Assembly (NCBI RefSeq): GCF_000762875.2
Contig: NZ_JRMP02000007.1
Coordinates: forward strand, 1-64,000
Source of the DNA: Helicobacter saguini
GTDB lineage: Bacteria; Campylobacterota; Campylobacteria; Campylobacterales; Helicobacteraceae
Reading direction: 5' to 3'
Length of the DNA stretch: 64,000 bases
Positions 17,237 through 26,601 of this stretch are shown here, in pieces. How positions within the stretch are numbered: the first letter of the stretch is position 1; every line of letters begins with the position of its first letter. The notes under the pieces were generated by a model. It saw only the letters and a program-made list of their open reading frames with translations. It was not told the DNA's origin and ran no database searches. The position numbers and the translations under genes were made by a program.

Positions 17237-19162
17237 TCATTTTTTAGAATCTTTGTTTATAGAATCTATTTTTATGTGTAGTTCTTTTAGTTGGGCGTGG
17301 GGTACGGGGCTTGGGGCTTGTGTTAGCAAACAAGTAGCCTTTTGCGTTTTGGGGAATGCGATAACATCGCGGATACTACTAGCCCCGCTAAGAAGCATAA
17401 TAAGCCTATCAAAGCCGATTGCAAAGCCGCCATGTGGGGGCGCGCCATAGCTTAAAGCCTCTAGCAAAAAGCCAAACTTCTCTTTCGCCTCATCATCGCT
17501 AATGCCAAGCAAGCTAAAAATTTTTGCCTGAATATCACTTTTATGAATGCGAATGCTCCCACCGCCTAGCTCTACGCCATTTAGCACGATGTCATAAGCA
17601 ATAGATTCTATATCCTCAATATCTTTATCCAAGTTTTTAGGCATTGTGAAAGGGTGGTGCAACGCCTTTATGCCTTCATCCGTTCGCTCAAACATAGGGA
17701 AATTAACCACCCACAAAAAGCAAAGCAATTCGCTATCAATTAAGCCCATTTGCGTGGCAATCTCAAGTCGCAAACGACCCATATAATCCCACACCACAGC
17801 CTTTTTATCCGCACCAAAAAATATTATATCGCCTTTAACCGCACCCACTCGCTCTATTAAAGTCGCAAGATTCTTAGAATCTATAAACTTTACAAGCGGT
17901 CCTTTAAGCGCGGCTTCCACATTTTCAGGCGAAAAATCTTCTTTTACTTGAATATACGCCAAGCCTTTCGCGCCAAAATTTCGCACAAATTTTTCTAGTT
18001 CGCCTAACGTTTTTCGCGTAAAAAAGTTATCCCCGCCCTTAACGCATAACGCCTTAAAACGATTATTCTTAGAATCTAAGGCGATATTTTTAAAAATATC
18101 ATTGCTAGATTCTATAAACAAATCAGCGACTTCCACAAGCGGCATATCAAAACGCAAGTCAGGCTTATCACTGCCATATTTTTCCATCGCTTCATTATAG
18201 CTAATGTGTGGGAATTTAGATTCTAACGCCCTTAAGTTTTGCTCGTGCGTGTCGGCACGTTGGGCTTTCATAGAATCTAGATTGCACTTGAAAATCTCTT
18301 TAATTAGCCCTTCAGCAATTTCCATAACATCACTCTCATTGCAAAAGCTCATCTCCACATCAATCTGGCTAAATTCTGGCTGCCTATCAGCGCGTAAATC
18401 CTCGTCCCTAAAGCACTTTGCGATTTGATAATACCGCTCAAAACCACTCATCATTAAAATTTGTTTGAATAACTGCGGACTTTGCGGCAGCGCGTAAAAC
18501 TCGCCCTCATGCACGCGGCTAGGCACAAGATAATCGCGCGCTCCCTCTGGCGTGGCTTTGGTTAAAATGGGCGTTTCAACCTCTAAAAAGCCCTTAGATT
18601 CTAAAAATCGCCTTGCGATACTTGCGACATTGCTGCGGATTTTGAAAATCTCTAAATTTTTTGGGTCGCGTAAGTCAAGGTAGCGATATTTTAGCCGTAG
18701 CTCCTCATTTACGCTTGAATCACCGATTATGATGGGCGGGGTTAGCGACTTGTTTTCGATGGTTAGTGAATCTAAAATCACTTCGATTTTGCCTGTTTTT
18801 AGGCGTGGGTTTGCTAGTCCTTCTCCGCGAAGTCGCACTCTGCCTTTTGCAAGCAGGACAAATTCGTCTCGCACAAGGCTAGCGACTTTGTGGGCTTCTT
18901 TGGCTTTGTTAGGGTCGATGGTTGTGGTTTTGTTGGCGTTTTTATTGCCTTTTTTATCGCCGTTTGTGGCGTTTTCGTTCTCGCCTTTTGCGTTATTTGT
19001 GCCGATATTTGGGTCAGCTACAAGCTGAATTATGCCACTTTTGTCACGCAAATCAATAAAAATAATCCCCCCATGGTCGCGATAGCTATTAACCCAGCCA
19101 CATAGCCGCACTTCACGCCCAACATCACCTACATCCAAATCAGTATTAAAACAACTGCGCAT
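17237..19162 (-). CDS. aspS: Aspartyl-tRNA synthetase
   Basis: This 641-residue class II synthetase has the N-terminal anticodon-binding OB fold ([23 protein letters not shown]), motif 2 ([24 protein letters not shown]) and motif 3 ([14 protein letters not shown]). It charges tRNA-Asp; the H. pylori enzyme also mischarges tRNA-Asn for repair by GatCAB, and the same is likely here by family knowledge. It is longer than usual because of an Asn/Lys/Thr-rich insert at residues of about 53-92 in the OB domain and a short [11 protein letters not shown] tail. The start follows AAAGGATTTAA. Confidence 0.95.
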   Translation of the reverse strand: MRSCFNTDLDVGDVGREVRLCGWVNSYRDHGGIIFIDLRDKSGIIQLVADPNIGTNNAKGENENATNGDKKGNKNANKTTTIDPNKAKEAHKVASLVRDEFVLLAKGRVRLRGEGLANPRLKTGKIEVILDSLTIENKSLTPPIIIGDSSVNEELRLKYRYLDLRDPKNLEIFKIRSNVASIARRFLESKGFLEVETPILTKATPEGARDYLVPSRVHEGEFYALPQSPQLFKQILMMSGFERYYQIAKCFRDEDLRADRQPEFSQIDVEMSFCNESDVMEIAEGLIKEIFKCNLDSMKAQRADTHEQNLRALESKFPHISYNEAMEKYGSDKPDLRFDMPLVEVADLFIESSNDIFKNIALDSKNNRFKALCVKGGDNFFTRKTLGELEKFVRNFGAKGLAYIQVKEDFSPENVEAALKGPLVKFIDSKNLATLIERVGAVKGDIIFFGADKKAVVWDYMGRLRLEIATQMGLIDSELLCFLWVVNFPMFERTDEGIKALHHPFTMPKNLDKDIEDIESIAYDIVLNGVELGGGSIRIHKSDIQAKIFSLLGISDDEAKEKFGFLLEALSYGAPPHGGFAIGFDRLIMLLSGASSIRDVIAFPKTQKATCLLTQAPSPVPHAQLKELHIKIDSINKDSKK

Positions 19163-19224
19163 TTAAATCCTTTAGAATCTAGTTACATAAAAAAGCAAGA
19201 TTCTATCATTTTTATATCAAAAAT

Positions 19225-19890
19225 TTATTTGCAATACTCTTTTATACCTAAATCACAGGTTTTCTTGCGTAGTTTTAGCACTTCATCCCTATTTGTTGCG
19301 TTGATTATTAAGAAAATACACGCATTTGCTAGATTCATATCACAGGCTTTATGTGCGTATTCCAACGCCTTATCAATATCACGCGTTAATGGGAAATGTC
19401 CGCCAAAATACATAAGCGATAACACTTGACAATCAAGGGCGTAATTTTGCTCGCATTTATCACTTGAAAACGCATAGGTTTTATTAAACGCATCGTTACT
19501 CTCTTGCGTATTTTTGTTATTAAAATGATAAATTGCAAGCTGCATACAGCTTTTAGAATCTTGTGCGTTGCAGCCTTTTTCAAGCATATCCATAGCCTTT
19601 TTTATATCCGCACGCGAGCCATATCCATAGAAATAATCATGATATATTTCAGCCAAAATAGAGCAATCAACCCCCTTAGAATCTTCGCAAATCTTTTGCG
19701 CGGCATTTTTCCATTCATCAACTTTCCAAATGCCTTCTTTAAGGTTTGCCAGATTATTGTAGGTAGCTACTCTATCTTTGTCAAGGGCTTCAGGTGGTGG
19801 CGTTTCCACCTGTGGCTGTGGCGTCTTAGCACAAGAAATAAAAAAAATACTTAAGAATATCGTAAAAATAAACAAATTTGTTTTTAACAT
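19225..19890 (-). CDS. Sel1-repeat lipoprotein (Hcp-like)
   Basis: This is a 221-residue predicted lipoprotein with a lipobox at FFISCAK (Cys at about residue 20), then several Sel1-like helical repeats, each with paired cysteines (KGCNAQDSKSCMQLAIYHF, HKACDMNLANACIF). Cysteine-rich Sel1 proteins of this type are abundant, secreted and disulfide-bonded in Helicobacter (Hcp family). A specific role cannot be inferred. The start follows AAAGGATAGGAC. A second Sel1 protein is at 62284-63105. Confidence 0.8.
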   Translation of the reverse strand: MLKTNLFIFTIFLSIFFISCAKTPQPQVETPPPEALDKDRVATYNNLANLKEGIWKVDEWKNAAQKICEDSKGVDCSILAEIYHDYFYGYGSRADIKKAMDMLEKGCNAQDSKSCMQLAIYHFNNKNTQESNDAFNKTYAFSSDKCEQNYALDCQVLSLMYFGGHFPLTRDIDKALEYAHKACDMNLANACIFLIINATNRDEVLKLRKKTCDLGIKEYCK

Positions 19891-19959
19891 GTCCTATCCT
19901 TTATGCGAATATTCTAACATAAAAAAAACAAGTTTAGAATTTATATGAAATCCTAGATT

Positions 19960-21813
19960 CTACAAACTAGATTCTAGGATTTCATTTACGCTTTCAATGT
20001 AGCTTTTAGAATCTTTTAGGCTAACGCCCTCTAAAATTTTTGCGCCATTAAATAGCACTAGGGCGTATTTGTTTCGCTTAGTAGAATCTAGGGCGTTGAT
20101 TTTAGCAATTAAGGGGCTACTGATATTTATTTCCACGTTTTTCTTTGGCTCTGGCATTTCTTGCCCCATTTGTCGCATAATTTGCTCCATGTAGCTATTT
20201 CCTGGCATTTGCTCACTTAAGGCAATGGGCGAACTAATTCCATTTATCAAACTAACTTCGCCAACGCCATCTAAGCCCTTAAAAGATTCCAAAATCGGCT
20301 CAAATTCTTTCTTAGAATCTTCGCTAATTTCGCTTTTAACCTTATTACCCGCTTCAGCGGAGCTAATATCAAGTAGCTTCACACCGCTATACTCACCGAT
20401 TTGTGGCACTACAAAGTTATCCACTTCATCGCTAAATAGTAGCACATCATAGTCTTTAAACTTTTCCAAAATAGGATTATTTTTGATAGAATCTAAGTCC
20501 TTGCCGATAAGATAAAACACGCTATCTTGCCCTGAAACCATCGCTTCTTTATACTCTTTTAGGCTAATATTTTCACCCTTTTTATACGAATACGCACGCA
20601 CTAAATCAAGCAGCTTGTCCTTATTTTCACCAAAGCCATATAAGCCCTCTTTTAACACCTTGCCAAATTTAGCCCAAAAATCAGCGTAAAGTTTAGAATC
20701 TTTAGCCATAGATTCTAACATTGCTAGAATCTTTTTGACTGACGCAGCCTTAATTTGCTCTAAGATTCTATTCTCTTGCAAGATTTCACGGCTCACATTT
20801 AAGGGCAAATCATCGCTATCAATCACGCCATAAATAAATCGCAAATACGGCGGTAAAAGCTCCTTGTCATCATCGGTTATAAACACGCGTTTGACATAAA
20901 GTTTGACATGGCTTTGATAATCCACTCTATTCATATCAAGCGGCGGCGTGGCAGGGATGTAAAATAGGCTTTTGTAGCTAAGGCTGCCCTCAGCTAAGGT
21001 GTGAATGTATTTTAGCGGCTTTTCCCTATCATAGCTCAAAGTCTTGTAAAACTCGTCATAGTCGGCTTCTTTCAATTCATTTTTAGGGATAACCCACAGG
21101 GCTTTTGCGGCATTTACTTGCTCCTCTTTTTGAATCTTTTGGGGCTTTTCTTTAGATTCTGTGTCTTTAGAATCTTGCGCGACCTCCTCCTCATAATGCA
21201 CAAAAATAGGGTATTGAATGTAGCTTGAATATTTCTTAATAATATCCTCAATGCTCCAGCGATTTGCAAACTCTTGCCCGCTTTCATTCAAAAATAGCGT
21301 GATTTCAGTGCCTTGAGTATCCTTGCTAGATTCTATAATCTCGTATTCACCCCCACCATCGCTTATCCACGTATAAGCCTTGTTATCCAAAGCTTTACGC
21401 GTATTTACCACGACCTTACTTGCGACCATAAAGCAGCTATAAAAGCCCACGCCAAACTGCCCTATAAGGTTAGAATCCTTTTTTTTATCGCCACTTAAAG
21501 ATTCTAAAAAGCTTTTTGTCCCACTTTTTGCAATCGTGCCTAAGTGATTTTTTAAATCGCTCTCATCCATTCCTATGCCGTTATCGCTGATAGTTAGCGT
21601 TTTTTTATCGCTATCAAAGCTAATGTCAATGCGTGGTTTAAAATCCATACTTTTGTATTTATCATCACTCAAAGTAAGGTGATTTAGCTTATCTAGGGCG
21701 TCACTAGCATTTGAAATAAGCTCACGCAGGAAAATTTCTTTATTAGAATACAGCGAATGTATCATCAAGTCAAGCAGTTGTTTAATCTCAGTTTGAAACG
21801 CAATCTTAGCCAT
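19960..21813 (-). CDS. htpG: Hsp90 family chaperone HtpG
   Basis: This 617-residue Hsp90 has the N-terminal GHKL ATPase signature: NASDALDKL, DNGIGMDESDLKNHLGTIAKSGT and IGQFGVGFYSCFMVA. The middle domain carries PLNVSREILQEN, and the C-terminal dimerisation domain follows. A short low-complexity insert (EEEVAQDSKDTESKEKPQK, near residue 210) replaces the usual charged linker. The start follows TTAAGGAGCTGAAA, and an extended -10 lies just upstream. Confidence 0.97.
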   Translation of the reverse strand: MAKIAFQTEIKQLLDLMIHSLYSNKEIFLRELISNASDALDKLNHLTLSDDKYKSMDFKPRIDISFDSDKKTLTISDNGIGMDESDLKNHLGTIAKSGTKSFLESLSGDKKKDSNLIGQFGVGFYSCFMVASKVVVNTRKALDNKAYTWISDGGGEYEIIESSKDTQGTEITLFLNESGQEFANRWSIEDIIKKYSSYIQYPIFVHYEEEVAQDSKDTESKEKPQKIQKEEQVNAAKALWVIPKNELKEADYDEFYKTLSYDREKPLKYIHTLAEGSLSYKSLFYIPATPPLDMNRVDYQSHVKLYVKRVFITDDDKELLPPYLRFIYGVIDSDDLPLNVSREILQENRILEQIKAASVKKILAMLESMAKDSKLYADFWAKFGKVLKEGLYGFGENKDKLLDLVRAYSYKKGENISLKEYKEAMVSGQDSVFYLIGKDLDSIKNNPILEKFKDYDVLLFSDEVDNFVVPQIGEYSGVKLLDISSAEAGNKVKSEISEDSKKEFEPILESFKGLDGVGEVSLINGISSPIALSEQMPGNSYMEQIMRQMGQEMPEPKKNVEINISSPLIAKINALDSTKRNKYALVLFNGAKILEGVSLKDSKSYIESVNEILESSL

Positions 21814-21844
21814 TTTCAGCTCCTTAAGTTAAATTTTCTTAGCA

Positions 21845-21850
21845 ATTATA
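21845..21850 (-). promoter_or_regulatory. htpG extended -10 promoter
   Basis: On the minus strand TGTTATAAT ends about 32 bp before the htpG start codon, giving a predicted 5' leader of about 25 nt that carries the AAGGAG ribosome binding site. The TGn extension fits vegetative sigma-70 promoters of campylobacteria, which usually lack a -35 box. No CIRCE-type inverted repeat is visible. Confidence 0.6.
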
Positions 21851-21962
21851 ACACAACATTGATAAATATTCAGTAACTTTAGTGAAAATTTTCAATAATC
21901 TTTAGTCGAATACACTAAATTATCATAAGCCCCTTTGTATTAGATTCTATATTTTGCTGGTT

Positions 21963-23105
21963 TTATAAAAACGTTATTTCACTATAGTACATTATTTCCC
22001 TAATTTTTGGCGGAATCTTTTGCTTTCTATAAATTTCCCTAAACTTTTTTGGTATTCTAGATTCTATAACTTTTTTAGAATCTTTATTGCATAATTTAAA
22101 ACCCACGAATAAAAATTGCTCATTTATCGCAATAATAATTTTTTCACCCATAACACACTCTTTATAAGGCTCTCGCCCAAAGTCCAAATTAAAAAAAAGC
22201 TCATCAATTTCATTCTTTTGCTTGCTACTTAGCACATAGCCAAGCCTTTTGCTAAGTTTATCAATAATATAGATTCTATGCAGGGCAGATTTAAAGTTAC
22301 TATTTTTGCAATAAAATAGATTAAAATCTACACAAATCATAACTTTTGGATACAAAATCTCCTTTTCTTTTTGCAAATATTCAAAGCTTTTTTTGATATT
22401 TTTATAGAATCTAGATTCTATATTTTTTGTAATTTTCGCTCGAACATAGTTTCTAAAAAACTTCGTATTTTCATTACTTTTATCTATAAAATATTCTATA
22501 TTATTGATTTTATTATATTCTAAAATTTCACTTTTACTAACATTTATAAGCGGACGAATAATTTTAAATTCCTTGCCTCCATAGAATCTAGATTCCACAC
22601 TTTCAAAGCCAAGTAGCGAATTTATCCCACTCCCACTCAAAAAACGCATAAAAAACCACTCGATTTTATCATCTAGCTGATGAGCGGTAATTAGATTTTT
22701 ATAATTTTTAGAATCTAGTAAATTAAAAAAAAAGTTATAGCGTATTTGTCGGGCTTTAAGCTCGAAATTACTAGCGAAATTGTCTATAGATTCTATAGAA
22801 TCTTGCGTATTTTTTGCATTAGATTCTATAGAATCTTTAGAATTTTTATTTTCATTAAAACTTATAAAATCTAGAATATTAGATTCTAAAACATAACATT
22901 TTTTATTATATTTTCTAGCTAAACTTCTAGTATTTCTAACTTCATCTTTGCTTTGCTTTCGAACATTATAATTTACAATCGCAATGTCAAAATCAATATT
23001 AAGATTTAATAAAATAAAAAATAACGCGCTACTATCGCACCCATGCGAAAATGCTAGTAAATTCTTAGAATCTTTTAGAATCTTTAAAACTTCAATCTCT
23101 AGCAT
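21963..23105 (-). CDS. tilS: tRNA(Ile)-lysidine synthetase
   Basis: The start at 23105 (MLEIEVLKILKD) follows GTGAGAGTTTTA. The product of about 380 residues has the ATP-pyrophosphatase PP-loop in the variant form FSHGCDSSALFF, rather than the common SGGxDS, followed by ITAHQLDDKIEWFFMRFLSGSG (the HxxDD segment). TilS modifies C34 of the CAU-anticodon tRNA-Ile so that it reads AUA. Two IESRFY peptides and a DSIESNAKNTQDSIES linker, inserted between conserved blocks, are repeat-derived. It begins 9 bp after the upstream CDF gene stops. Confidence 0.85.
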   Translation of the reverse strand: MLEIEVLKILKDSKNLLAFSHGCDSSALFFILLNLNIDFDIAIVNYNVRKQSKDEVRNTRSLARKYNKKCYVLESNILDFISFNENKNSKDSIESNAKNTQDSIESIDNFASNFELKARQIRYNFFFNLLDSKNYKNLITAHQLDDKIEWFFMRFLSGSGINSLLGFESVESRFYGGKEFKIIRPLINVSKSEILEYNKINNIEYFIDKSNENTKFFRNYVRAKITKNIESRFYKNIKKSFEYLQKEKEILYPKVMICVDFNLFYCKNSNFKSALHRIYIIDKLSKRLGYVLSSKQKNEIDELFFNLDFGREPYKECVMGEKIIIAINEQFLFVGFKLCNKDSKKVIESRIPKKFREIYRKQKIPPKIREIMYYSEITFL

Positions 23106-23113
23106 TAAAACTC

Positions 23114-24238
23114 TCACAACCACTTAGGATTCGCAGTTAAACTCACACTTAGCCAGATTTTATAGCTTGGCATATTTAGATTCTGCATTATATAATCGCG
23201 TATAGAATCTATTTGCCCTACGCTAATTTGCGAGCTGCCAAGTGTCAAAATATTTACTTCAATCATAAAAAATCGCCCATTTTTAGCCACGTGCGTATCG
23301 TAGTTTTTAAAGCCGTATTTACTGCTTAAAGATTCCATAATTTCGGTTATTTTATTATCGAGTTCTGGCGGGGCGACCATCATCAAATCTTTCAGGTTCG
23401 AAATAAAAATCTTAAGCGGCGTAATGCTAATAAATAGCGACAAAATCACAAGCAGCCCGCAGTCAATATACCGACTAAACGCCCACTCCTGCGTCCTGTC
23501 AAACAAAAACACAAACCCAAACGCCACAATACTCCCAAAATACAGCACGCAATCAATCCGCCACTCCGTCATATCCGTGCGAATTAGCTCGCTATCAAGG
23601 CTGCGGCTAAAGTGCTGCGTATAGCGGAAAATAGCGTAGCACAGGGCAAACGCACACATCGTATAAGCCACCGCGCCACCCAAATCAAGCCGATACCCCC
23701 CATGCACCAAGTCACGCAAGCCGCCGATAAAGGCATAGCCGCACACGATTAGCAAAATAAGGCTTTTAAACAGATTTACCATCGGCTCAAACCGCACATA
23801 GCCATACTGAAAAACATCGTCATCCTCGCGGTAAATATATCGCGATGTAACCACGCTAAGCGCGCCAAGCCCCACACTCACAAGGCTAACGATACCATCA
23901 AAAAGTAACGCACTACTTTTTGTTATCACGCCAAAAGTCACGCCCAAAATCGCAAGAAGCAGTGCGCAATACATCGAAACTTTTAGGACAAACTGCTCTT
24001 TTTTGTTGTCAATTTGGGTTTTAGATTCTGTGTTTTGTTTAGTATCTTTAGAATCTAGATTCTGTGAAATGTTAGAATCTGTTTTAGAATCTTGTCTTTT
24101 TTGTATGGAAATTTGTGGGTTAGATTCTATGTTTTCTTGTGTTTTATTAGAATCTATATTGTATAAACTCTGTTCTTTATTATCACGGATTTTCTTACCA
24201 TAATTTTCTTTTGCATCTTTTATTTGCTTAAAAATCAT
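23114..24238 (-). CDS. Cation diffusion facilitator (CDF) family exporter
   Basis: This 374-residue membrane protein has about six helices: KVSMYCALLLAILGVTFGV, the CDF motif SSALLFDGIVSLVSVG, FEPMVNLFKSLILLIVCG and the second metal site region DMTEWRIDCVLYFG. A soluble C-terminal domain ends the protein. Such proteins export Zn, Fe, Mn or similar divalent cations in exchange for protons. The first 80 residues are a hydrophilic DSN/DSK/ESK linker built from the genomic AGATTCT word and are not part of the conserved fold. It is adjacent to tilS. Confidence 0.85.
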   Translation of the reverse strand: MIFKQIKDAKENYGKKIRDNKEQSLYNIDSNKTQENIESNPQISIQKRQDSKTDSNISQNLDSKDTKQNTESKTQIDNKKEQFVLKVSMYCALLLAILGVTFGVITKSSALLFDGIVSLVSVGLGALSVVTSRYIYREDDDVFQYGYVRFEPMVNLFKSLILLIVCGYAFIGGLRDLVHGGYRLDLGGAVAYTMCAFALCYAIFRYTQHFSRSLDSELIRTDMTEWRIDCVLYFGSIVAFGFVFLFDRTQEWAFSRYIDCGLLVILSLFISITPLKIFISNLKDLMMVAPPELDNKITEIMESLSSKYGFKNYDTHVAKNGRFFMIEVNILTLGSSQISVGQIDSIRDYIMQNLNMPSYKIWLSVSLTANPKWL

Positions 24239-24256
24239 CTTTTGCCTTTATAGAAT

Positions 24257-25627
24257 CTAAATGCCGCGTTTAGACATAGCATAGCACACATATAGGCTCA
24301 AGATTCCCAAAAATAGCATATAAAGGCTTAAGCCATGCGTCAATAAAAAGCTAGATTCTATCGCAGAAGAAGCGCCGCTAGGAACTGCACCAGAACCAGA
24401 AGCCAAACTAGAGCTAGAAGCAGACAAGCTTTTTGCGGCGGAGTGCAGCACAAAGGCAAGTGGGGGCGTGATATATCCAGCGATGGCATAAGCGATATTG
24501 TAGCTAAATGAGACGCCTGAAAAGCGGATTCTATCATTAAACAGCATATTCATAAAAATCGGGCAGAAATTCATAATGCCGCCAAAAAAGCAGGTTAAAA
24601 AATAAAAAACAAGTAGCCAAGTTAGGTCGTGTGAAGGCACAAAATACAATTCGCGGAAAAATAAAAAGCTACAAATCATAAACAAAAGCGTAAAAATCAC
24701 GCACACTTTATACGCACTGAACTTGTCGCTAAGAACGCCTGTTAGCGCGCACGCAAAAGAAATAAGCGAAATGCCTACGATTTGAATATAAGTCATATTC
24801 ACCTTAGAAATGCCCATCACATCGCCGATAAATTTGGTCGGCATAAGCAAAATAAATACCAAAATGCAGCCGGTTAGAACAAATGTGATTAACATTGATA
24901 AAATCACGCTAGAACGGGCGTTTTTAAGCACTTCTTTAAGCGGGAAATTTTCAATTTGCTTTTCTTCGCTCATGCGTTTAAACACAGGCGTTTCATGCAA
25001 GAATTTTCGCAAATAAATCGAAATAATCCCAAAAACCCCGCCAAGTGCGAACGGCAGCCGCCACGCCCACTCTTTTATCACTTCGGGCGGAAAGTAAAGA
25101 TTTAGGCACAACGCCACTATACTACCGCAAAAAATCCCACCGACAACGGACGCGGTAAGAAAGCCGATATAAGTATTGCGATGTTTAGAATCTGCATGCT
25201 CATACACAAACACCCACGCACCAGGTAGCTCGCCACCGATAGCGATACCCTGACACACACGCACAAGTAGCAGGAAAATCGGCGCTGCATAGCCTATGCT
25301 CTCAAAAGTCGGGATAAACGCAAGGGCAAAAGTAGGGATAACCATAAGCAAAATGGATAGCATAAACATATTTTTGCGACCAAATTTATCGCCAAAATGC
25401 GCCATGATAATGCCGCCTAAGGGGCGCGCAAGATAGCTAGCCGCAAATGTGCCATAGGTGTTTAAAGTAGCCCAAAATGGACTTAAATGCGGGGGGAAAA
25501 ACAGGCTAGAAATCACATCGACTAAGAAAAATACGATGATAAAATCGTAAAACTCCAACGTCCCGCCAAGTGAAGATAGCCCTATGATTTTTAAGTCTTG
25601 CTTTGTTAGTTTTTGCTTTTGTGACAT
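24257..25627 (-). CDS. MFS transporter of the ProP / metabolite:H+ symporter family
   Basis: This 456-residue, 12-helix major facilitator begins with GLSSLGGTLEFYDFIIVFFL (the LEFYDF signature of the metabolite:H+ symporter family). The loop 2-3 motif AHFGDKFGRKNMF and LLLVRVCQGIAIGGELPGAWVF follow. Homologues take up osmolytes or organic acids such as proline, betaine, alpha-ketoglutarate or citrate. The substrate cannot be told from sequence. A Ser/Ala/Gly-rich loop (SLSASSSSLASGSGAVPSG) lies near the C-terminus. The ribosome binding site is TTAAGGATTTTAA. Confidence 0.85.
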   Translation of the reverse strand: MSQKQKLTKQDLKIIGLSSLGGTLEFYDFIIVFFLVDVISSLFFPPHLSPFWATLNTYGTFAASYLARPLGGIIMAHFGDKFGRKNMFMLSILLMVIPTFALAFIPTFESIGYAAPIFLLLVRVCQGIAIGGELPGAWVFVYEHADSKHRNTYIGFLTASVVGGIFCGSIVALCLNLYFPPEVIKEWAWRLPFALGGVFGIISIYLRKFLHETPVFKRMSEEKQIENFPLKEVLKNARSSVILSMLITFVLTGCILVFILLMPTKFIGDVMGISKVNMTYIQIVGISLISFACALTGVLSDKFSAYKVCVIFTLLFMICSFLFFRELYFVPSHDLTWLLVFYFLTCFFGGIMNFCPIFMNMLFNDRIRFSGVSFSYNIAYAIAGYITPPLAFVLHSAAKSLSASSSSLASGSGAVPSGASSAIESSFLLTHGLSLYMLFLGILSLYVCYAMSKRGI

Positions 25628-25723
25628 TTAAAATCCTTAAGTTTATGGAATCTTTAAAAAAGGAAAGTGTAGCATTTAAATGTTTATTTTGCGTGGGTAT
25701 TTAGATTCTATGCAAGTTTGTGC

Positions 25724-26449
25724 TTAATTATTTCTACTACCGGGTTTATATGCCTTGCCATATTTAGAATCTTTGCAAAGCGGACAAGATTCAGGTAAAA
25801 AAATCTCAAAATTAAAATCCGCCAAGGCAAAAAGTGGCAATCCTTGCGTTAGTTTGCACTCACTCTTACTTTCATCCATATTATAAGAAATGTGATTTTC
25901 GCCCTTAGATTCTATCTTAGAATCCAAAATATTCTTAGATTCCAAAGTATTTTTAGAATCTAAATTCGTAGAATCCATAATCACGCGGCGACAAAACCCA
26001 CGATTAGCAAGCCCAGCAAAGCCCACCACCACGCCACCTGCCGCACGCACGCAAGAGGCAGATTCCATCGCACTCCCTCCTGTTGTGATAATATCCTCGC
26101 AAATTAGCACATTTTCATTTTTAGCGATTTCAAAGCCTCGTCTAAGCGTCATTTCGCCATTCACGCGCTCTGTAAAAATAAATCGCACATTTAAAGCGCG
26201 CGCCAGCTCATAACCAGCCAAAATGCCACCCAATGCAGGTGAGCAAACGCAATCAATCTTAAGCCCTTTTAGGCTTTCATAAGCCTTGATTTGTCTGGCT
26301 AGTTCAAGTGCTAAAAGCTCGGCTGTGCGTGGATTTTCAAGCACTTTTGCTGATTGCAAGTAAAAGCCTGTGTGATTGCCACTACTTAGCAAAAAATGCC
26401 CTTGCAAAAGCGCGTTATTTTCACGATAAATGCGTTCAATATCTAGCAT
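25724..26449 (-). CDS. pyrE: Orotate phosphoribosyltransferase
   Basis: This 241-residue enzyme converts orotate plus PRPP to orotidine 5'-phosphate in pyrimidine synthesis. The PRPP loop is [16 protein letters not shown] (residues 112-127), and the N-terminal part [22 protein letters not shown] fits the bacterial form. Residues of about 159-196 are a DSK/ESK-rich insertion absent from typical PyrE of about 200 residues, between the core and the conserved C-terminal LPLFALADF. The C-terminus ends in [18 protein letters not shown]. The start follows AAAAAGGAAAAAT. Confidence 0.92.
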   Translation of the reverse strand: MLDIERIYRENNALLQGHFLLSSGNHTGFYLQSAKVLENPRTAELLALELARQIKAYESLKGLKIDCVCSPALGGILAGYELARALNVRFIFTERVNGEMTLRRGFEIAKNENVLICEDIITTGGSAMESASCVRAAGGVVVGFAGLANRGFCRRVIMDSTNLDSKNTLESKNILDSKIESKGENHISYNMDESKSECKLTQGLPLFALADFNFEIFLPESCPLCKDSKYGKAYKPGSRNN

Positions 26450-26469
26450 ATTTTTCCTTTTTGTGAGAT

Positions 26470-26501
26470 TAGAAACTAGTTTCTACGAATGTGGAATTAT
26501 A
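26470..26501 (-). promoter_or_regulatory. pyrE -10 box and overlapping 16-bp palindrome
   Basis: Minus-strand TATAAT at 26501-26496 would start transcription near 26489. The perfect palindrome TAGAAACTAGTTTCTA at 26470-26485 covers the first transcribed bases, as a repressor operator would. It has the same form as the genomic TAGAATCTAGATTCTA palindrome but a different centre, so it could also be a variant of that repeat. Regulation of pyrE through it is inferred. Confidence 0.4.
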
Positions 26502-26601
26502 ACAAGACTTTTGTGTGTTTATGTTTAGCTATATTGGTGGGAAAAGGTGACTAGTCTACTAACTGCAAAATATCACCGCTCTCACTTAAAATCATTAGAA
26601 T

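Noticed and set aside
19225-19890. Sel1 lipoprotein as part of an htpG operon
   Set aside because: htpG ends 70 bp upstream on the same strand, but the Sel1 gene has its own ribosome binding site and there is no functional link, so co-transcription cannot be claimed.
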